From Streptomyces termitum (lineage in GTDB: Bacteria; Actinomycetota; Actinomycetes; Streptomycetales; Streptomycetaceae): DNA of 64,000 bases. The notes below the pieces were generated by a model that saw only the letters and a program-made list of their open reading frames with translations, was not told the origin of the DNA and did no database searches. The stretch covers positions 124,001 to 188,000 of the forward strand of contig NZ_BMUL01000008.1 of assembly GCF_014650175.1 (NCBI RefSeq), read 5' to 3'. Below are positions 42,304-50,200 of this stretch, one piece after another (position 1 is the stretch's first letter; each line of letters opens with the position of its first letter). Both the position numbers and the translations under genes were made by a program.

Positions 42304-42768
42304 GTGTCGTGGAAATGGGTACTCACGGGGGCGGTCGTGGCGGCGGGGGCCGTGGTCGGCGCGATGCGGGTGAAGCGGGTGCTGGAGCACCCCTTCGCGC
42401 GGGCGGAGAGGGAGCTGGACGAGCGGGACCGGACGCTGCGCGAGGAGCACCCCGACACCGTGGCGCTCCGGCACCGGGCCCACCACCTGAGCGAGACCGG
42501 GGACCTGGCCGGCGCCCTGGAGGTCTCCGAGCGGATGCTCGCGGAGCGGATACGGGCGCTGGGCGAGGACCACCCCCACGTCCTGGTCGCCCGGCACAAC
42601 CTGGCCACCCTGCGCGGCCGGGCGGGCGACGCGACCGGCGCCGCCGAGGAGCTCGAACGGCTGGCGCTCGACATGGAGCGGGTCCACGGGGCCGACTACG
42701 TCTACACCCGCACGGCCCTGCGCGCCGCCGCCCACTGGCGGAAGGAGGCGGCCGGCGACACCGAGTGA
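42304..42768 (+). CDS. Membrane-anchored TPR-like protein
   Basis: 154 residues from GTG 42304; GTG 42295 or an upstream start are alternatives, because AGGAGG lies 42288-42293. One membrane segment at the start (WVLTGAVVAAGAVVGAM), then two tetratricopeptide-like units of the TPR_10 kind (HPDTVALRHRAHHLSETGDL, HPHVLVARHNLATLRGRAGD), each with the H-P-x(8)-R-x-x-L pattern. It probably mediates a protein contact at the inner membrane. It faces the MFS gene in the same direction with a separate promoter between. Confidence 0.75.
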   Translation: MSWKWVLTGAVVAAGAVVGAMRVKRVLEHPFARAERELDERDRTLREEHPDTVALRHRAHHLSETGDLAGALEVSERMLAERIRALGEDHPHVLVARHNLATLRGRAGDATGAAEELERLALDMERVHGADYVYTRTALRAAAHWRKEAAGDTE

Positions 42769-42810
42769 CGGCCGACGGACGGCGCCCTCACGCGAGACAT
42801 ATAGCCCGCG

Positions 42811-42870
42811 CTTGCATTCATCAAGCGTGTGCAACTATTGTTTGAGCTCGTAAGAAGCTCACTCAAGCAA
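42811..42870 (+). promoter_or_regulatory. Promoter and paired inverted repeats before the MFS gene
   Basis: TTGCAT (42812) and TATTGT (42836) form a -35/-10 pair with an 18-base spacer. CTTG-N7-CAAG (42811-42825) overlaps the -35, and a larger repeat TTGTTTGAG (42838-42846) with CTCAAGCAA (42862-42870) lies just after the start point; arms match at 8 of 9 bases. Both share CTTG/CAAG half sites, so a single dimeric regulator, for example of the HxlR or MarR type, may bind. Tentative. Confidence 0.5.
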
Positions 42871-42888
42871 CCGCGGAAGGGCCGGGCC

Positions 42889-44109
42889 ATGCCGCTCGCA
42901 CTCCTCGCCCTGGCAGTCGGGGCCTTCGGAATCGGTACGACCGAGTTCGTCATCATGGGGCTGCTGCCCGAGATCGCCGGCGACTACGGCGTCTCCATCC
43001 CCACGGCCGGACTCCTGGTCACCGGTTACGCGCTCGGCGTCGTCGTCGGGGCGCCACTGCTGACCGTCCTCGGCGGCAAGGCCAGTCGCAAGCGGATGCT
43101 CATGCTGCTCATGGGGCTGTTCGTGGCCGGAAACCTGCTCTCCGCCGTCGCCCCGAACTTCGGGATCATGCTGACCGGCCGCGTCGTCGCCTCGCTCGCC
43201 CACGGCTCGTTCTTCGGCATCGGCTCCGTCGTCGCCGCCGGACTGGTCGCGCCGGACAAGAAGGCCGGCGCCATCGCCACCATGTTCACCGGCCTGACCG
43301 TCGCCAACATCGTCGGCGTCCCGCTGGGCACCTACATCGGGCAGGCCGTCGGCTGGCGCACCACCTTCGCGATCGTCGCCGCGCTCGGCGTGGCCGGCCT
43401 GCTCGGCATCGCGAAGCTCGTCCCCGCCATGCCCCGCCCCGAGGGTGCCCGCCTGCGCGGCGAGCTGGGAGCCTTCCGCAACCCGCAGGTGCTGCTCGCC
43501 ATGGCGATGACCGTCCTCGGCTTCGGCGGCGTCTTCGCCGCGGTCACCTACATCGCGCCGATGATGACCGAGGTCGCGGGGTACTCCGCCGGCGCGGTCA
43601 CCTGGCTCCTCGTCCTCTTCGGCGCCGGCATGTTCCTCGGCAACCTGCTCGGCGGCCGGTACGCCGACCGCGCGCTGATGCCCCTGCTCTACACCACCCT
43701 CGGCGGGCTCTCCCTCGTCCTCGCCCTGTTCACCGTGACCGCGCACCACAAGGTCCTCGCCGCGATCTCCCTCGTCCTGGTGGGCGCCCTCGGCTTCGCC
43801 ACCGTGCCGCCGCTGCAGAAGCGCGTCCTCGACCAGGCCCACGGCGCCCCGACCCTGGCCTCCGCCGTCAACATCGGCGCCTTCAATCTGGGCAACGCCC
43901 TCGCCGCCTGGCTCGGCGGCCTCGTCATCGCCGCCGGCCTCGGCTACACCGCCCCCCACTGGGTCGGCGCCCTCCTGGCCACCGCCGCCCTCGGCCTCGC
44001 CCTCTGGTCCGCCGCCCTCGAACGCCGCACCCCCACCACCCCCCGGACCCACATCGTGGCGACCGGCACCCCCACGGCCGACGAGACCCCCGCCCCCGCC
44101 CACTCCTGA
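42889..44109 (+). CDS. MFS exporter, AraJ/Cmr-like drug efflux type
   Basis: 406 residues from ATG 42889 with GGAAGG eight bases upstream. Twelve helices; MFS-type motifs: FGIGTTEFVIMGLLPEIAGD (the N-terminal signature of the AraJ/YdhP/Cmr branch), motif A-like LGGKASRKRML and motif C-like GLTVANIVGVPLGTYIGQ. The Thr/Pro-rich tail is short. This branch exports drugs, sugars or purine derivatives. The inverted repeats in its promoter fit induction by a substrate. Confidence 0.92.
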   Translation: MPLALLALAVGAFGIGTTEFVIMGLLPEIAGDYGVSIPTAGLLVTGYALGVVVGAPLLTVLGGKASRKRMLMLLMGLFVAGNLLSAVAPNFGIMLTGRVVASLAHGSFFGIGSVVAAGLVAPDKKAGAIATMFTGLTVANIVGVPLGTYIGQAVGWRTTFAIVAALGVAGLLGIAKLVPAMPRPEGARLRGELGAFRNPQVLLAMAMTVLGFGGVFAAVTYIAPMMTEVAGYSAGAVTWLLVLFGAGMFLGNLLGGRYADRALMPLLYTTLGGLSLVLALFTVTAHHKVLAAISLVLVGALGFATVPPLQKRVLDQAHGAPTLASAVNIGAFNLGNALAAWLGGLVIAAGLGYTAPHWVGALLATAALGLALWSAALERRTPTTPRTHIVATGTPTADETPAPAHS

Positions 44110-44131
44110 CCCCCGCCCCGACGGGAAACAC

Positions 44132-44164
44132 CGCCGCCCCCGGACCCGAGGTCCGGGGGCGGCG
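44132..44164 (+). terminator. Terminator of the MFS gene
   Basis: A 15-bp perfect stem CGCCGCCCCCGGACC with a CGA loop, 23 bases after the stop. Confidence 0.8.
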
Positions 44165-44529
44165 AGGCAACAGTGGCCGGCATACAGACGGGTAGTGACA
44201 CCCAGCGGATGGCGAGGGACTTCTCACCATCCCCAGGCAATGGCCTGCCTCAGGATCACCTGCTCCACCCTCTTTACGCGTCCACCACATCAGCCTCCCT
44301 ATCCATCCGGCCGCACTCGTGCTGAACTGCGCCCAACACCCCAAGAAGAGGCCACCCGGTAGCCGCCCCAAGGGCAAGGACGATCGCTGGGAAACCACGG
44401 GCTACGTCCCCACCCCCGGCACCACCCGCAAAGAAGCCCTGGCCAAGCTCACCGAGAAGATCGCAACCAGCAACCGCGGCGCCCCCGCCCTCTCCGCACA
44501 AGGCAGCGTCGCAGCATTCCTGACCTACT

Positions 44530-45426
44530 GAGCCTCTTTCATCCTGTGCTGGAGGGTGAAATGGGCTGGTCAGCAGGGGTGGTGACGAGGCAGGGCCCCT
44601 TGTCGTTGGCGTGGTGATTCCACTCAGCACACCGGCGACCGAAGGAGCCCTGTTGGTTCCGTATCCTGCCACGCTTGACATCCCGCATGAGCTCGTCGAG
44701 CATGTTGCCTGGCTGCTGCACGAGCATCGCCGGGCCCGCAACACCCGCTGGCGCAAGCTCGGCTGCTTCCAGCAGGCGCTGCTCACCCTCGTCCACCTGC
44801 GGAAGAACGAGGCATTCTCGCAGCTCGGAGCGGGTTTCGGGATATCCCAGGCCACCGCCTGGCGGTACGTGGACGAGGCCTTGGGCGTCCTGGCTGGCTG
44901 GGCGCCCGGCCTCCACGAAGCCCTCACCGGCCTCGGTGAGGGCGACCACGTCATCGTTGACGGCACCCTGATCCCCACCGACCGCATCGCCGCCGACGAG
45001 CCGTACTACTCGATGAAGCACCGCAAGCACGGCATGAACGTGCAGGTCATCGCCCGCCTCGACGGCACACCGCTGTGGTTCTCCCGGGCGACACCGGGAC
45101 GCACTCACGACCTGACCGCCGCGCGGGCTCACGGCATCGTCCAGGCCTGCCTGACCCGGCAGGTCCTCGTCCTCGCGGACCGCGCCTACCAGGGCGCCGG
45201 CGCGACCTTCCGCACCCCGTACTACCGCCACCGCGAACAGCCCGAGCACTACCAGCAGTTCAACCGGGCCCACGCCCGGCTGAGAGCCCCGGGCGAACGC
45301 GCCTTCGCGCAGTTGAAGTCCTGGCGGCTGCTCCGGCGAGCCAGATGTTCCACCCGCCGGATCGGCACCATCGTCCAGGCCGTCCACACGCTGTTGACCT
45401 GCAGCTATTCAGGATGAAAGAGGCTC
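44530..45426 (+). mobile_element. IS element A (IS5-like), 897 bp
   Basis: 17-bp perfect terminal inverted repeats begin GAGCCTCTTTCATCCTG (44530-44546; complement 45410-45426), flanked by ACT on both sides (44527-44529 and 45427-45429). One transposase fills the interior. The right ACT is also the left ACT of element B, so the two were inserted one into the target repeat of the other. Confidence 0.88.
44653..45417 (+). CDS. IS5-family DDE transposase (element A)
   Basis: 254 residues from TTG 44653, five bases after AAGGAG; a GTG at 44611 is in frame but lacks such a site. N-terminal HTH-like part (LVHLRKNEAFSQLGAGFGIS, QATAWRYVDEALGVL), then the DDE domain: Asp in HVIVDGTLIPTD, Asp in VLADRAYQGAG and Glu in APGERAFAQLKSWRL, with HRKHGMNVQVIARLDG between. 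The DDE_Tnp_4 layout and Helix_turn_Helix_4 head are typical of streptomycete IS5-type enzymes. It ends nine bases before the inner side of the right repeat edge. Apparently intact. Confidence 0.92.
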   Translation: MVPYPATLDIPHELVEHVAWLLHEHRRARNTRWRKLGCFQQALLTLVHLRKNEAFSQLGAGFGISQATAWRYVDEALGVLAGWAPGLHEALTGLGEGDHVIVDGTLIPTDRIAADEPYYSMKHRKHGMNVQVIARLDGTPLWFSRATPGRTHDLTAARAHGIVQACLTRQVLVLADRAYQGAGATFRTPYYRHREQPEHYQQFNRAHARLRAPGERAFAQLKSWRLLRRARCSTRRIGTIVQAVHTLLTCSYSG

Positions 45427-45429
45427 ACT

Positions 45430-46314
45430 GAGCGTTTTCAGCGTTGCCTCTCCAGGGTGAGGATGGCGGCGGCGATTGACGTGAGGCGGTTCGGGCTGCA
45501 CCGAGCCCGGCGGAAGATCCGCCAGGACTTCAGTCTCGCAATACTTCGTTCGACCGGTGCTCGTGCCGCTGACAGGGCCCGGTTGATCGTCTGCTGGGTC
45601 GTGGTCAGGTCCCGGCCGGGAAGCCGTCTGATCGGTGTGGTCACCCAGGGCCCGGCGCCGATGTAGGCACGGTCGGCGAGGACGGGAACACCCTGGCGTT
45701 CGCAGATCCGGATGATGCGGTGGGTGCGGGCCGCGGTCAGGTCGTGGGGGCGGCCCGGCAGCGCGGGCGAGATCCACAGCAGCTTGCCGGTGGGATCGGC
45801 CACGACCTGCACGTTCACGCTGTGACGACGGTGCTTCTGGGAGAAGTCGGCCCGGCTGTCGCCGACGCGGTCGCACTCGGTGAGCGTCCCGTCGAGCAGG
45901 ACGTAGTCCGGACCGGTCTCCCGCAGGACCCGCAGGAGGCCCAGCGCCCGGCCGGACAGGTGCTGGACAACGGCCTGGATGTAAGCGTGGGCGGTGCCGA
46001 CGGATATGCCGAAGCCGACGGCGATCTGCGCGAGCGTGTCGTGCCGGCGGAGGTGGACCAGGCCGACGAGCGCACGCTGATGGGGCGGCAGCTTGCAGCG
46101 GCGGTCACCCTCACGGGTGACGATGAGCATGGATGCCCACTCGACCAGCGCATGCGGCAGGTCGAGTGCGGCAGGATGGGGAACCAACAGGGCTCCTGTG
46201 CCGATGGGTTGAGACTTCGAACACCTCCCTCAACGGCGCAGGAGCCCCGTGCGTTGCGGTCCCCACCCTGACCCCGTCTGGGTCACTCGATCAATGGCCA
46301 CTCTGAAAGAGCTC
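45430..46314 (-). mobile_element. IS element B (IS5-like), 885 bp
   Basis: Imperfect terminal repeats (GAGCGTTTTCAG at 45430; complement of GAGCTCTTTCAG ending 46314) with ACT on both sides (45427-45429 and 46315-46317). Its transposase reads leftward and is a relative of the one in element A. Together A and B sit at one ACT in the integrase gene. Confidence 0.85.
45438..46187 (-). CDS. IS5-family DDE transposase (element B)
   Basis: 249 residues from TTG 46187, preceded by AGGAGCCCTG exactly as in element A. Same architecture: LVHLRRHDTLAQIAVGFGIS, Asp in VLLDGTLTECD, HRRHSVNVQVVADPTG, Asp in PVLADRAYIGAG and Glu in APVERSIARLKSWRI. The stop codon lies inside the left terminal repeat. Intact frame. 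Differences from element A are spread over the whole protein, so the two are distinct types, not copies. Confidence 0.92.
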   Translation of the reverse strand: MVPHPAALDLPHALVEWASMLIVTREGDRRCKLPPHQRALVGLVHLRRHDTLAQIAVGFGISVGTAHAYIQAVVQHLSGRALGLLRVLRETGPDYVLLDGTLTECDRVGDSRADFSQKHRRHSVNVQVVADPTGKLLWISPALPGRPHDLTAARTHRIIRICERQGVPVLADRAYIGAGPWVTTPIRRLPGRDLTTTQQTINRALSAARAPVERSIARLKSWRIFRRARCSPNRLTSIAAAILTLERQR

Positions 46315-46407
46315 ACTGGCTGGAGACCGTCGCCGTCCACCGGCTCCGCGAGAACACCCACACGCGCTACACCGCTTGCGGCCGCCTTTACCTCATCCTC
46401 GACCTAA

Positions 46408-46567
46408 GGGCTGTCCCGTAATCCCCGGTGGAGCAGCGCGCGGCGTCAGATGCGGTGCATCGCAAGGCGGAGGGGCGTCCGCATACTGGATGTATTCGGA
46501 CGTTCCGACAATGCGGCGAGGTGCCGTAGCTGTCGTCGTGCGCCCACCGGGGATTACGGGACAGCCC
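46408..46567. mobile_element. 160-bp MITE with perfect 24-bp inverted repeats
   Basis: GGGCTGTCCCGTAATCCCCG (first 20 of 24 bases, 46408-46431) is repeated exactly in reverse complement at 46544-46567; TA occurs on each flank (46405-46406 and 46568-46569). The interior has no gene. The end sequence is of the kind found on streptomycete IS5/IS630-type elements, so a related transposase elsewhere could move it. It joins the integrase remnant to the immunity gene. Confidence 0.85.
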
Positions 46568-46570
46568 TAG

Positions 46571-47224
46571 TTAGGTCTTTTGAAGGCCTTCCAGGTACGA
46601 GAAAACAGAGTCATACTGCGCACGCAGATTCGGGCTCCCTGAATATGCCAGACGAACGAGATCGAGAGCCTCCGAAACTTTTCCAATCGAAACAGCCAGC
46701 GCCGCTCCGAGCGCGGCACGATTTCCCGCACTGTAGCCCAGAACGGAGGCAGCCTTCTGGACGCCATCCCGGCACATCATAAATAGCCCGTCCACCGATG
46801 AGGCGCCCTCCAGATACGGGAGGATAGAATTGGAGACAGCTCGCAGCACATTATCTTCCAGCGACGCCGCTGACGCCTCATCCTTGAACAGCCACATACC
46901 CACTCGCTCACGCGCAATTGACTCAAGAGGAGCGGAGATACGACACGATTCCAGCGGCTCTGGATCACTCGGAAGCATCTCCCTGTAGATCTCGATCACT
47001 CCCGTCGTCGAGATGTGAGTGTTGAGAACAATTTGGGCGCTATCCCTAGCATACTTAGGTCGAACGAACAGGCCAAAATCCACCCCTTGGCACACGTCGC
47101 CGATTGAGCGAACGAACGACAGGGAGCCACCGGCGAAGCCCTCAGCCTTCAAGATGACAGCCGGGCTGCCCTGAATGACAGGCCGAATAAGGCGCAAATA
47201 GTCGGACTTCGACGGGGGCTTCAC
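46571..47224 (-). CDS. Probable immunity protein for the RHS toxin
   Basis: 217 residues, starting 16 bases after the RHS stop, the standard place of an immunity gene. KSDYLRLIRPVIQGSPAVIL, FVRSIGDVCQGVDFGLFVRP and a helical C-terminus (GAALAVSIGKVSEALDLVRL) resemble the DUF4304-type immunity-like fold; this match is by memory and uncertain. No signal peptide, so it should act in the cytosol. The gene is clearly more AT-rich than the chromosome. Its stop codon TAA (46571-46573) lies directly beside the MITE, so the gene was nearly hit by it. Confidence 0.72.
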   Translation of the reverse strand: MKPPSKSDYLRLIRPVIQGSPAVILKAEGFAGGSLSFVRSIGDVCQGVDFGLFVRPKYARDSAQIVLNTHISTTGVIEIYREMLPSDPEPLESCRISAPLESIARERVGMWLFKDEASAASLEDNVLRAVSNSILPYLEGASSVDGLFMMCRDGVQKAASVLGYSAGNRAALGAALAVSIGKVSEALDLVRLAYSGSPNLRAQYDSVFSYLEGLQKT

Positions 47225-47240
47225 TTTCGCTACACCTCGA

Positions 47241-50200
47241 CTATGGAGTAATGGCGTCGAAAACGCCGACTATATTGAATCCCTTTGACTGCCCGATGCC
47301 GGTTGGGAAATTGCCTTGACCGACCCAGTCATCAAAGTCGCGCTGCTCGGCGGTGCGGGATGCGCCGCCCGACTTTACCTCAATCCCGAGGTAGTTACCA
47401 CCTCCGAGGTCGATAGCCCCATCGTAGTACCTAGTCTGGCCACCATTGCCAGTTACAGCAACCGTGCGCCTGACTACCGTGTGCCCCTCCATCTCAAGGT
47501 GATCCCACACATTCGCCTCAGCAGAAGCGCCAACACGGGCACCGGTCGAGCTCGCGAAATGACCCTTCGCATTTCTAATCGAACCATCCGAGTGAAGGAA
47601 AGTCCCATTCCCCAAATCGACGGGGCAACTGCTGTTATGGACGAGAATTGGCGTCGCACCAGCGAGTACATAGTACGTGTGCAGGCCAGATACCGTTAGA
47701 TTATACGTGACACGACTCGCTCGGTACGACCTAACCCCCGAGACTTCAGCCCTCTCCCCGGAAGCCGTAAGCAAATTCATTCCAGGCTGAAGATCACCAG
47801 CATCAACCCATCTCTGCTCGCTCTCAGACCAGAAGGGGTGATGCGCTGTAGCAGTAAGCAGGGGAGAACCCCCCTCAGAGCCACCCAAAATTCTAATGTC
47901 TACATATTCCTTGTCACTTTCGGTCTCTATCTTGGACGTTACTATGCGAGAGGCCATCTCCCCCGATTCAGGATCGGACGCAAGTACCTCATCCCCCACC
48001 TGAACATCTTCAATTTTCTTCCTCTTTCCACCAGAAAGAAGAACATCCGTTCCCGTTACAAAGCTATTCTTCCCTCCGGCGCAGCGACTGGCGGCACCAT
48101 TAAGCCAGCCCCATATCTTGCCGCCCTTGCGCCCTGCCGCGACCGCGTCTCCTGGACCAGGAACCATAGCGGTAGCGCTCCAAAGCGCTTCCTCCGTGTT
48201 CCCTTCCAGCATGTAAACGATGCTATTCAGGCCGTCGGCAAACCCTCCGAGAACAGGGAACATTCCAGCCGCGTCCATTGTGGCATGGAATCCCGCAGTG
48301 GATTTCGGACCTTCTTCGACCCTGACGTAGGTTTCCCCTGTTATGACCTTTCCAGTCTTACGAGTAGCCGCATCCGACCATGTAACGACACTCGCGCCCA
48401 GCTTCCCTAGAGGTTTGTTCTGTCTGTAGCTCCATCCGTCCTGGTTGTCCTTGAACCATCCACTTCCCTCTTCTCCCTCCCGTGCCAGCGAGCCTCCTTG
48501 GTTGTCGTAGAGCCACTTGTCGTTGTAATTGGCGCCCCCTACAGGGCCGTCGGGGCGCAGGCCCGTGGGGTCGGAGAGCGTCGTCGGGCTGCCGTTGGCG
48601 TACGTGTACCCGTTCATCTGAAGCGGGTCGGTGAGGTCGATGAGGGGGTCGGCGGAGAGGAAGCGGCCCGTGTTCTGGTCGTATTCGCGGGCGCCGATGT
48701 GGGTGAGGCCGGTGGTGGGGTCGTCGGTGCCGGTGCCGAGGAAGGACTGCCGGCCGGGCCACTTGGGGGGCTCGGTGCCGCGGGGGTTGCCGTAGGGGTC
48801 GAAGCTGCGGCGGGTGATCGGCTGGCCGTCGGTCTGGTCGACGGCGACGGTGGCCGTGCTGTGGTGGTCGGCGAGCAGGACGGTGAGTTTGTGACCGGTG
48901 TTGAGGCCGTTGGTGGTGCGGACCGTGGTGGGCGCGCCGGGGTGGGTGTAGTAGCGCTCGGCGCGCAGGGCGATGCCGGTGGTGCCGACCGTGACCTGGG
49001 CGTCGGGCAGGTAGAGGGTGCGGGTGGTGGCGGTGTTCTCCACCAGGCGTGCGCCGGCCGCGTCGTAGAGGTAGCCGGTGGTGTCGCCGGGGTTCCACTT
49101 CTGCTGATCGCTCTGGGTGCAGGCGGAGAGCTGGAGGTTCTTGCCGTTGCTGTAGTCGGCGTTGGGGATGTCGGCGCACGTGTTGGTGGCCGGGTGGTGG
49201 AGGGAGGAGTCGCCGGGGCGGTGGGTGAACTTCTGGGCGGCACTGCCGTTGCAGGTGGAGAGGACCAGGTTGGTGCCGTTGGCGGTGGCGCACTTCCCGA
49301 AGGACTTGAGGGTGCCGCCGGTCATCTGCCACTGCTGGGCGCCGGTGCCGTTGCAGGTGTAGATCTGGAGCGGGGTGCCGTCGGTGGTGTAGCCGTTCTC
49401 CACGTCCATGCACTTGCCGGACGGGTTGATCAGCGGAACCTTGCCGTTGACGAAACCGGTGGCCTTGGTGAGTTTGTTGCGGCGGTCCCATTCGAGGGTC
49501 TGGGTGTCGCCGCCGATGACGCGGCGAGTGGTGTTGCCCGCGGAGTCGTAGGCGTACGTGGAGCGGGAGGTGACCTGGGAGCCGGGTGCCCTGACGGTCT
49601 CGTCGGCCTGGGTGAGGGTGTGCGGCTGGGCGGTGGTGGGGGGCTGGGTGCCGTTGCCGGTGACCGTCTTGCCGTAGGTGTAGGTGCGGGTGTCGTCCAG
49701 CGAGCTGTCGGTGAGGTCGTGGACGGTCAGCTTGGTGCGGTTGCCGATGGCGTCGAACTCGTAGGACTGCCAGTAGCCGCTGCCGTTCACGCCGGGTGAG
49801 AGCTGGGAGAGGCTCGGTCCCTGCGCGGAGGAGACCTTGGGGCAGCCTTCGGTGCCGGTCCAGGCGTGGACCAGGCGGCCCATCGGATCGTAGGAGAAGC
49901 ACTGCTGGTCGACGGCGGTCGGGGACTGGGTGTCCTTGATGGAGGTGACGTTGCCGACGGTGTCGTAGCCGTAGGTGAGGGTGGAGATCATCGAGGCCGG
50001 GGCGGTTGCTTCCCGGTCCGTTCGCGTCTCGTGCAGGCGGCCCGTGTACTGGTCGTAGTCGTGGGAGGTCCAGACGCGCTGGGGTGCCTGTCCGGAGACG
50101 GTGCGCAGGACCTGGCCGAAGGGGTTGTAGACCGTGCCGCCGGTGTACCAGCCGATGCCGGAGGTGGTGGTGGGCGATCCCTCGGCGTCGTAGCGGGTGA

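Larger units (their letters stand above)
44319..46406 (+). pseudogene. Tyrosine-recombinase (integrase) remnant split by two IS elements
   Basis: The left part (44319-44529, frame of GTG/ATG-less start at 44319) reads PTPGTTRKEALAKLTEKIAT and SAQGSVAAFLTY, the arm-binding and core-binding start of phage/AICE integrases. The right part (46318-46406) continues WLETVAVHRLRENTHTRYTA then CGRLYLIL. Removing everything between the ACT target repeats rejoins the codons as Phe-Leu-Thr-Tyr-Trp-Leu-Glu, so the two were one gene before IS insertion. The catalytic domain is missing because the right part ends at the MITE. The true 5' end is uncertain. Confidence 0.8.

Noticed and set aside
44110..44318. 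The gap after the MFS gene, checked for a tRNA gene that could be the attachment site of the integrase remnant.
   Set aside because: No cloverleaf or T-loop consensus is visible on either strand.
46571..47224. The possibility that the MITE cut off the end of the immunity gene.
   Set aside because: The stop TAA is outside the inverted repeat and the protein ends in a complete helix; a shortening cannot be shown without a relative.
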